Source: Candidatus Brocadia carolinensis | Lineage (GTDB): Bacteria; Planctomycetota; Brocadiia; Brocadiales; Brocadiaceae | NCBI GenBank assembly: GCA_002009475.1 | Contig: AYTS01000035.1 | Location: 68,710 to 132,709 of the forward strand | Direction: 5' to 3' | Length of the DNA stretch: 64,000 nucleotides | Shown: positions 57,748 to 64,000 of the stretch, piece after piece | How the letters are laid out: each line of letters begins with the position of its first letter | Numbering within the stretch: the stretch's first letter is position 1 | Notes under the pieces: generated by a model | Databases searched by the model: none | What the model saw: the letters and a program-made list of their open reading frames with translations, nothing else | What the model was told of the DNA's origin: nothing | Position numbers and translations under genes: made by a program

Positions 57748-60700
57748 ATGAAATCAAAATGTACATCGAGCTATTTGAAGATTCTACTCTTTACCTTACT
57801 TGCTCTCTCCTTCTCTCTCATACCTCTTACAAAAATTTTTGGACTGGAATCTCGTTTTGAAAAACGGCCAGAAAAAGAAGACCGCAACTTCAAGTTTCGC
57901 TTACCCGGGATTGTTAGTTCTTATGTCAACAGGTTGTATGTGGATCCCGAACGTATCAAAACGACTGAAATGCTCAAGGAGGCGCTTGCATGGGAGGAAA
58001 GGATTATCCCTGAAGTATTGGCAGACTTTCCGGAAAACACCAATACCGCAAAGGTAACGGTGGATGATATTTCAAAGACGTTCGATTTGTCAAAAATTCA
58101 CCGATCAAAGGACATGATCGAGATACTTCACGATGCCCTGACGTTTATTAATACCAATCGTCAGCCATCCGAAGTTATTACTGCCAGTGACGTCGAATAC
58201 ACTGCAATTAACGGCATGCTCACCCAGCTGGATCCACACTCTATTATTTTACCACCAAAGGAATTTGATGAATTTAAGATCGGCACGACAGGCAAATTCG
58301 GCGGACTTGGCATGGTCGTTGGCCTGCGAGACGGCGTACTTACGGTAATATCACCGATTGACGGTACCCCGGCTGCACGGGCTGGCATGAAGGCGGGGGA
58401 TAAGATTGTTGAGATTGATGGCGAGTCCACCGTTAACATGAATCTTACGGAATCCGTTGGAAAATTGCGCGGAGATCCGGGGACTACCGTAACGCTTTCT
58501 GTCTTAACGGAAAAGGCGGTACAATCCAAGCTGGTTACGCTCAAGCGAGAAATTATCGTCATCCCCACGGTGGAATCCGCATCGCTGGATGGTGATTTAG
58601 GCTACATCAAAATAAGAAACTTTCAGGACGACACCTCGCAATGTCTCAATGAACACCTGAAACGTCTAAAATCACCCACAGATAAACTCAAAGGACTTAT
58701 TATTGATTTAAGAAATAATTCCGGCGGCCTGCTAGATCAGGCCATAGAGGTGGCAGACAAATTTCTCGAAAAAGGCGCAATCGTTATCACTGTCGGCCCA
58801 AGTGGCCATCCCCGGGAGGTAGCAGAAGCCAGAAAAACCGATACTGATGAAGCCCTGTACCCTATCATAGTTCTTGTGGATGCCGGAAGTGCTTCCGGCG
58901 CAGAAATTGTAGCCGGAGCACTTAAGGAAAATGATCGTGCTGTTATTGTGGGCGACAGAAGCTTTGGCAAGGGCTCTGTACAACAACTTATTGAACTTAT
59001 GGATGGCTCTGCATTAAAATTGACCATAGCCAAATATCTTACCCCTTTATCCACGGATATCCAGTCGGTTGGCATTACCCCTGATATTAAGCTTGTGCCT
59101 GTAACCGTTGCAAAGGACCACATCAATCTCTTTCGGGGGATCGTTGCCCTTCGCGAAGAAGACCTAAAACAACACCTTGATGAGCATCGCAAAGATGAAA
59201 CTCCGTTTGCTACCCTGAAATATTATTTAGAAACCAAGGAAAAAGACAAAAATAAGGATGCGGATAAACCTGAAGAACCGGAAGAGGAGGCTGAGGATCC
59301 CTATAAATTGCCGGATTTTAACACAGACCTTCATATTATTTTTGCCAAAAAATTGCTTGCCAAAGCAAATACATGGCAACGGGATACCTTTTTACAAAAC
59401 GCTTCTTCCGTTATCGAAGAAACCGCAAAGACGGAAGAAAGGAAAATTGCTCAGGCACTTCAAAAATTGGATATTGATTGGTCTGTTGGTACCAGTACAG
59501 ACACGGTAAAGACCAATATTTCATTTTCCACAACTCCTGCAAATGGGCGGATAAAGGCGGGAGATAAGATTACCTTTACCATAAGCGTCGCGAACATCGG
59601 TGCGTCTCCGCTACATCAGCTACGAGGGATCTCATCAAGCAAGAACGGCCTCTTTGATAAACTCGAGTTTATTCTTGGAAAAATAGACGCGGGAAATACC
59701 AAGTCGTATTCCACAACGGTAGAAATTCCCAAGAGCGCACTTGACAGAGAAGATGAGGTTACCATCAAGTTTGAGGAATTGAACCAGCGCAATCCGAAGG
59801 ACATGAAACTCAATGTCGTTACGGAGGCGCTCCCACGTCCCCTTTTCGCCTATTCATATCAGATCCTGGATACCGTAAAGGATTCATCAAAAAACAACGG
59901 AGATGGCTTGATACAGCGCGGAGAGGATATCGAAGTGCTCCTCTCCGTTAAAAACATCGGAGAGGGAGCATCGGAAAAAACTGTAATCTCTGTGCGAGAT
60001 CTCAGCAACAAAGAAGTTTTTGTTAAAAATGGCAGGGCTGAATTAGGATCACTCAATCCGGGAGAAAGAAAAGAAGCAGCCCTTTCATTTTTTATAAAGG
60101 AAACGGTGTCATCGGATAAGTTCAGCATGGAAATGATCATTTCCGATATGATCTTCGGCTCATTTTTAACCAACAAACTCTCGTTTCCTCTTGTAGCAAG
60201 CAGGTCGAAAATCACACAAACTTCCGGTCTTTTGAAGGTCGGGAAAAATTACACGCCACTCTATGGCGGCATGTCATTTGATTCTCCGGTGTTGTCAATG
60301 ATGAAGGAGGGAACCATTTTGACAGCAAATGCAAAATATTCTGATTGGTTCCGCGTAACACTTCCGAATAGCCGGTACGGTTGGATATCGGCAAAGGATG
60401 TTATAAAATTGAATGACTCACGGATTGAACCGGCTGTCCTGGAACCTATTCTGCAACGGATTCCGCCAACAATTACCCTGAACCAAACTCTGTCGAAAAT
60501 GTTACTCGGAAATGATCAGTTAACGCTCTCTGCCGTTATAGAAGACGATATCCGCGTAAAGCATGCATATATCCTGATCAACAACGACAAGGTCCTTTTT
60601 AAATCCAACAAAATTCCAACCTTAAAAGAATTGAACAAGTTTGAAATTAATACCATCCTCCCTTTAAAAGAAGGACCTAATGTAGTAACCATCGTTGCGC

Positions 60701-60774
60701 GCGACGACCAGGACCTTATCACCACCAAATCATTTGTTGCGACACGAGGAATTGCCATTGCAAAAGGGCCGTAA
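57748..60774 (+). CDS. C-terminal processing protease (S41/CtpA) with large extra C-terminal domains
   Basis: 1008 residues, about twice the usual CtpA. A signal peptide or anchor (about 10-30) is followed by a helical region, a PDZ domain (about 182-268, GKFGGLGMVVGLRDG) and the S41 catalytic fold with the Ser-Lys pair: S383 in GSASGAE, K408 in FGKGSVQ and Q412. After a Lys/Glu-rich linker (about 500-525) come a helical segment, two CARDB-like beta domains (about 580-830, with GDKITFTISVANIG and GEDIEVLLSVKNIGEG), an SH3-like domain (GWISAKDVI) and an Ig-like end. It likely trims periplasmic or membrane proteins; the extra domains suggest substrate or cell-wall binding. Confidence 0.88.
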   Translation: MKSKCTSSYLKILLFTLLALSFSLIPLTKIFGLESRFEKRPEKEDRNFKFRLPGIVSSYVNRLYVDPERIKTTEMLKEALAWEERIIPEVLADFPENTNTAKVTVDDISKTFDLSKIHRSKDMIEILHDALTFINTNRQPSEVITASDVEYTAINGMLTQLDPHSIILPPKEFDEFKIGTTGKFGGLGMVVGLRDGVLTVISPIDGTPAARAGMKAGDKIVEIDGESTVNMNLTESVGKLRGDPGTTVTLSVLTEKAVQSKLVTLKREIIVIPTVESASLDGDLGYIKIRNFQDDTSQCLNEHLKRLKSPTDKLKGLIIDLRNNSGGLLDQAIEVADKFLEKGAIVITVGPSGHPREVAEARKTDTDEALYPIIVLVDAGSASGAEIVAGALKENDRAVIVGDRSFGKGSVQQLIELMDGSALKLTIAKYLTPLSTDIQSVGITPDIKLVPVTVAKDHINLFRGIVALREEDLKQHLDEHRKDETPFATLKYYLETKEKDKNKDADKPEEPEEEAEDPYKLPDFNTDLHIIFAKKLLAKANTWQRDTFLQNASSVIEETAKTEERKIAQALQKLDIDWSVGTSTDTVKTNISFSTTPANGRIKAGDKITFTISVANIGASPLHQLRGISSSKNGLFDKLEFILGKIDAGNTKSYSTTVEIPKSALDREDEVTIKFEELNQRNPKDMKLNVVTEALPRPLFAYSYQILDTVKDSSKNNGDGLIQRGEDIEVLLSVKNIGEGASEKTVISVRDLSNKEVFVKNGRAELGSLNPGERKEAALSFFIKETVSSDKFSMEMIISDMIFGSFLTNKLSFPLVASRSKITQTSGLLKVGKNYTPLYGGMSFDSPVLSMMKEGTILTANAKYSDWFRVTLPNSRYGWISAKDVIKLNDSRIEPAVLEPILQRIPPTITLNQTLSKMLLGNDQLTLSAVIEDDIRVKHAYILINNDKVLFKSNKIPTLKELNKFEINTILPLKEGPNVVTIVARDDQDLITTKSFVATRGIAIAKGP

Positions 60775-60840
60775 AAAATCCCCCTATTGTTTTCTTTCGT
60801 ATCTCCCAGAGATGAAATGGTGACATTTTTAGAAAATGAT

Positions 60841-60926
60841 CAACCCTGTCAGGGTTTTAAACCCTGACAGGGTTGACTCTGGAATTTTGTGCGTCGGATT
60901 TCGTCTTTTCCAACTTATCCGGATCA
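60841..60926 (+). repeat. palindromic interspersed repeat, copy 2
   Basis: A perfect inverted repeat of 17 bases on each side of one base: CAACCCTGTCAGGGTTT, T, AAACCCTGACAGGGTTG (60841-60875). Its flank GGAATTTTGTG and TTCGTCTTTTCCAACTT matches that of copy 1 at 20518. Here it sits between convergent genes and could act as a bidirectional terminator. Confidence 0.85.
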
Positions 60927-61002
60927 GATGTTTGTGAGGGAAGCAGGGGGGGGTGAGAATATGATAAACCCGTTTGTGAAACACACAACAAAGGGCATAC
61001 CC

Positions 61003-62172
61003 TTATTTCAATTTCTGATAATAATCACTCAGTACTTTTGCAATCTCTGGCCTTGTGAATGTGGGAGGTGGAGCCTGTCCCGAACCGAGCATTTTTCTGA
61101 CTTCTGTGCCACTCAGGATGACATGGTTGGATGAATCGTGAGGACACGTCTTATAAGAAGCCATACCACTGCAGGCCTTGCAATAGAATGTGTGATCAAA
61201 AAATAACGGGGTAATTCCTATCTCCTGCGGCTCAAATTCATCGAAGATATAATGGGCGTCAAAGGTTCCGTAATAACTACCAACACCCGCATGGTCTCTT
61301 CCCACAATAAAATGAGTACAGCCATAATTTTTTCTCACGATCGCATGGAATATAGCCTCTTTTGGTCCGGCGTATCGCATTGCAGCAGGGAAAACGGACA
61401 ACATGGCCCTGTCCTTGGGATAGTATTTCTCTAACAGGACTTCGTAGCTCCTGATCCTGACATCTGCGGGCACATCATCACTTTTCGTTTCTCCTACGAG
61501 AGGATGTAAAAGGATGGCGTCCACGATCTCCAGAGCGCATTTCTGGATGTATTCGTGGGCACGGTGTACGGGATTACGGGTTTGAAAGCCAACCACGCGT
61601 CTCCAGCCTTTTTTAACAAAAATGGCTCTCGTCTCTTGTGGATCCAGCCGGTAGGATAAGAAATCAGAAGGTTTTGCCCGGTTAACCACACTTACTTTGC
61701 CGCCAAGAAGATATTCTCCCATGTTGTACACGTAATCTACTCCGGGATGTTTTCTCTCGTCAACCCCATAAACCTCTAATGATTCCTTATGTTTATCGTG
61801 ATGAAAGATCTCTTCCAGATGTAAAATTGCAATCACCTCATTTGCCTGATCAACCAGCGCGATATCTTTGCCCGGCTTGAGTCCTTCTGTCTCCTCCTTC
61901 GTTGCTGAGAGGACAATCGGAATTGACCATGGCAGCCCGTTTGACAACCGCATATTGTCCAGTACGCTGTCATAATCTGCCTTGCACATAAATCCTTCCA
62001 GAGGGCTCATCGCCCCAACGGCGATCATGTCGAGATCCGACATCTCGCGGGAATTCAACTGGATTTTTTTCATGTCATAATGCATTGCTTTATCCAGCAG
62101 TATTTCCCGCTCTTCCATGGACACAATTCTATAAACCAGCTTTCCCCCATGTGGTGCAATATTGTTAACCAT
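61003..62172 (-). CDS. sat: sulfate adenylyltransferase (ATP sulfurylase)
   Basis: 389 residues from ATG 62172, chosen because AGGAG lies about 10 bases upstream and the start [17 protein letters not shown] fits the family; a longer frame to 62250 overlaps aprB. It interconverts ATP + sulfate with APS + pyrophosphate. Motifs: the catalytic [24 protein letters not shown], and the zinc-binding [16 protein letters not shown] seen in prokaryotic dissimilatory-type enzymes. It is downstream of aprAB on the same strand, so it may run toward APS for reduction, or toward ATP in sulfite oxidation. Confidence 0.96.
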   Translation of the reverse strand: MVNNIAPHGGKLVYRIVSMEEREILLDKAMHYDMKKIQLNSREMSDLDMIAVGAMSPLEGFMCKADYDSVLDNMRLSNGLPWSIPIVLSATKEETEGLKPGKDIALVDQANEVIAILHLEEIFHHDKHKESLEVYGVDERKHPGVDYVYNMGEYLLGGKVSVVNRAKPSDFLSYRLDPQETRAIFVKKGWRRVVGFQTRNPVHRAHEYIQKCALEIVDAILLHPLVGETKSDDVPADVRIRSYEVLLEKYYPKDRAMLSVFPAAMRYAGPKEAIFHAIVRKNYGCTHFIVGRDHAGVGSYYGTFDAHYIFDEFEPQEIGITPLFFDHTFYCKACSGMASYKTCPHDSSNHVILSGTEVRKMLGSGQAPPPTFTRPEIAKVLSDYYQKLK

Positions 62173-62177
62173 CTCTC

Positions 62178-62513
62178 TTAATCTCCTTTCAACCATTTTG
62201 CCTGAATAATAAACTCCTCCGGGCGCCCTTCGGCATCCCAGACCGTCCAAATCGTTTTATCGGGTTTTAACCGTGCTTTTAAGGAAGAACCGTTACTGCA
62301 GATCTGAAAAGGCAGTCTTAGCTCAATTGCCTGCACAGGGCATTCTTTCACACAGCAGCCACAAGTCCAGCATGCTGACTGGTCACGAATCGCTGCCTTC
62401 GTGTTTTCTTTACGGTAGCACAGATCGCCCGGGCAGATACGTTCACATCTCGCCTCAGGTAATCCCTTACAACCATTACAGATCGTTTCGTCAATAGAGA
62501 TACTCATGAACAC
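62178..62513 (-). CDS. aprB: adenylylsulfate reductase subunit beta (short form)
   Basis: 111 residues, an iron-sulfur subunit with two [4Fe-4S] clusters: C12, C15, C23, C27 ([17 protein letters not shown]) and C48, C51, C54, C58 ([12 protein letters not shown]). The conserved Trp/strand part that contacts AprA follows ([13 protein letters not shown]). The known AprB of sulfate reducers is about 150-170 residues and wraps AprA with a C-terminal tail; here that tail is absent. The start could be 62513 or ATG 62507. It overlaps the aprA end by a few bases. Confidence 0.93.
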   Translation of the reverse strand: MFMSISIDETICNGCKGLPEARCERICPGDLCYRKENTKAAIRDQSACWTCGCCVKECPVQAIELRLPFQICSNGSSLKARLKPDKTIWTVWDAEGRPEEFIIQAKWLKGD

Positions 62514-64000
62514 AATGGCCTTTCCGCCATGAGTATTTCATCCGTCCGCGGATTATAGGTAGAATTTACAAACACAAGCCATCGGCTGTTATCCTTTTCC
62601 GGATAATCCAGCCGTGTCTGGTAACATGCCCATCTCGTCTCTTTGCGATAAATAAGATGCTCTACCAGTACCCTTGCAACATCAATCCGGTCGACGCATT
62701 CCAATGCCTCAACCAGTGAGTAATTATTCGCGACCGCCAGGTCTTTCATACGGTCTTTGAGGCATTTTAGCAATCGCCTCGCCTCCAATAATCGTTCTTC
62801 ATGAAGTTCGTAATCCATGGAGATCCCACCAGCGTATTCATCCATAATCTTTTGAAGTCGTTCCCGAGCCTCTGCTGGTGATATACCTGCCTTTCTTGTT
62901 AAAGGATGCAAAACCCTGGCCCTCTCCCTCCCAATCGCTTCTTCTTCGGTATTCATCAACGACATCCCTTTTGTATCTTCCAGTGCTGTTGTTGCTGCAA
63001 TACGAGCCTCAACCCAACTTCCGCTCACATATTTTTTCGGCGCTCCACCTGCCACTTCCCCTGCGGCGTAAAGACCTGGGATCGTCGTCCTCCTGTCCTT
63101 ATCGATCCAATATCCCGCCTGGCAATGGCCGCCCACAAGAAAGGGTTCGGTGCCGCAGATTTCCACGGGTCTTCTCCGGGGATTCATCTCTTTTGTTGCC
63201 CACAACAGGATAATCTGGGGATTCATATTTAAAAAATCTTCCTTTAATCTTCTTTCCTCCACCTCATTGAGCGTAGTTGTATCCAGATAGCAAGGACCCC
63301 GACCGATTTTCTTTTCCTGTACTGTGGCTAATAGCCTGTGGTGGGTAAGGCACCGGTTTCCACCCCAGTGTTTGTAATAGCATTCCAGGTAGTCTTCGCC
63401 GTGTGCGTTAATCTGTTTTGAACGTGCGCCGACGGCGATAGTGCCAGTTGGTGCATTCACATCCTTTACCCGTAAGGCAATGAATCGGTTCTCAAAACTC
63501 GTCATTTCCGCTCCGATCCGTATTCCCATGGCGTATCCTGCCCCTGCATTCCAGGGGCAGTACCACAGCAGATGTCGTGCCTCTCCGGTATTATGGGGCT
63601 TGTAGATGCCGGAAGCCCCGCCGGTAGCAACGATAACAGCCTTTGCCCTGATTACATAAAAGGAGCCGTCTCTAACCCCGAATCCAAATGCCCCGCAAAC
63701 GCGAGTGCCGTCATAAATGAAATTTGTTGCCACAACCCGATTTAAGACCCTGGCGGGAGTTTTTTGCACGGTCTGCGCAAGGATGGGCTTTAATCGTTCT
63801 CCAAAAATACGAATGCTGCGTTTCCCACGCGTTTTATAGGTGCCATCTTCATGCTTTTCAATCGGAAGCCCCATCTTTTCAACGTCTTTGACCACATCAT
63901 TAAGCCCCAGGACAATGCTGGAAACAAGGTCTTTTCTGATAATGCCTTCAAACTGTCGCTCCACATATGCAACATACGAATCAGGGGTTTGTCCGGCATG
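62504..64000 (-). CDS. aprA: adenylylsulfate reductase subunit alpha (partial, cut by window end)
   Basis: The last 498 codons of AprA; the frame is open through base 64000, so the N-terminus with the first FAD motif lies outside. It reduces APS to sulfite and AMP (or the reverse) with FAD. Visible: KAVIVATGGASGIYKP (FAD domain), GAGYAMGIRIGAEMTSFENRFIALRVKDVN, GGNRCLTHHRLLATVQ, CGTEPFLVGGHCQAGYWID, and GLYAAGEVAGGAPKKYVSGSWVEARIAATTAL. Followed by aprB and sat in one apparent operon. Confidence 0.95.
   Translation of the reverse strand, partial: HAGQTPDSYVAYVERQFEGIIRKDLVSSIVLGLNDVVKDVEKMGLPIEKHEDGTYKTRGKRSIRIFGERLKPILAQTVQKTPARVLNRVVATNFIYDGTRVCGAFGFGVRDGSFYVIRAKAVIVATGGASGIYKPHNTGEARHLLWYCPWNAGAGYAMGIRIGAEMTSFENRFIALRVKDVNAPTGTIAVGARSKQINAHGEDYLECYYKHWGGNRCLTHHRLLATVQEKKIGRGPCYLDTTTLNEVEERRLKEDFLNMNPQIILLWATKEMNPRRRPVEICGTEPFLVGGHCQAGYWIDKDRRTTIPGLYAAGEVAGGAPKKYVSGSWVEARIAATTALEDTKGMSLMNTEEEAIGRERARVLHPLTRKAGISPAEARERLQKIMDEYAGGISMDYELHEERLLEARRLLKCLKDRMKDLAVANNYSLVEALECVDRIDVARVLVEHLIYRKETRWACYQTRLDYPEKDNSRWLVFVNSTYNPRTDEILMAERPLCS

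Overview
This 64 kb window is a gene-dense Gram-negative chromosome segment. No 16S or taxonomic marker is present. The combination of a 14-subunit complex I, ArnABCD lipid A modification, a sat-aprAB cassette, IS and group II intron remnants and many interspersed palindromic repeats suggests a planctomycete-like bacterium, possibly an anammox bacterium (Brocadiales). That assignment is inference.

Layout. 1-9 kb: an L-Ara4N cluster (two ArnT-like GT39/GT83 transferases, then arnB, arnC, arnA, arnD); everything from the second transferase on looks more GC-rich than its surroundings. 9.2-11.1 kb: uridine phosphorylase between two copies of a ~248-bp direct repeat. 11.2-26.7 kb: a complete nuoABCDEFGHIJKLMN locus with an extra tandem desulforedoxin-type protein between nuoG and nuoH, and repeats inserted between nuoI/J and nuoL/M. 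26.8-31 kb: a lipoprotein, then a 1.9-kb group II intron that splits a 34-codon gene; that gene is translationally coupled to a secreted protein. 31.3-40.8 kb: an AT-rich surface-glycan island (carbamoyltransferase fragment, flippase, FkbM and other methyltransferases, glycosyltransferases, radical SAM protein, epimerase, DegT aminotransferase) ending in an IS1380-type remnant. 41.4-50.2 kb: housekeeping genes (uvrA, a flippase-like membrane protein, gap, pgk, rpe, accD, tRNA-Asn). 50.7-57.2 kb: amino-acid permease, TPR lipoprotein, anmK, and an initiating sugar transferase with an outer-membrane barrel protein. 57.7-60.8 kb: a large S41 protease. 61-64 kb, minus strand: aprA (cut by the window end), aprB, sat.

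How the genes work together. Nuo feeds electrons to the quinone pool. Its NuoE/F/G module resembles the HndC/formate-dehydrogenase type: NuoF has an extra thioredoxin-like domain and a 2[4Fe-4S] ferredoxin domain, and NuoG has an FDH-like fold without the catalytic Cys/Sec. Sat/AprAB interconvert sulfate, APS and sulfite. The arn genes and the glycan island build the cell surface. gap/pgk/rpe serve central carbon metabolism.

A pervasive feature is single-base frameshifts. At least eight genes are broken by one base: nuoM, accD, fkbM, a radical SAM gene and the OMP gene by an extra base in a 7-9 nt A/T run; the flippase, degT and rpe by a missing base. Several are normally essential, so sequencing/assembly error is the leading explanation, with transcriptional slippage or phase variation as testable alternatives.
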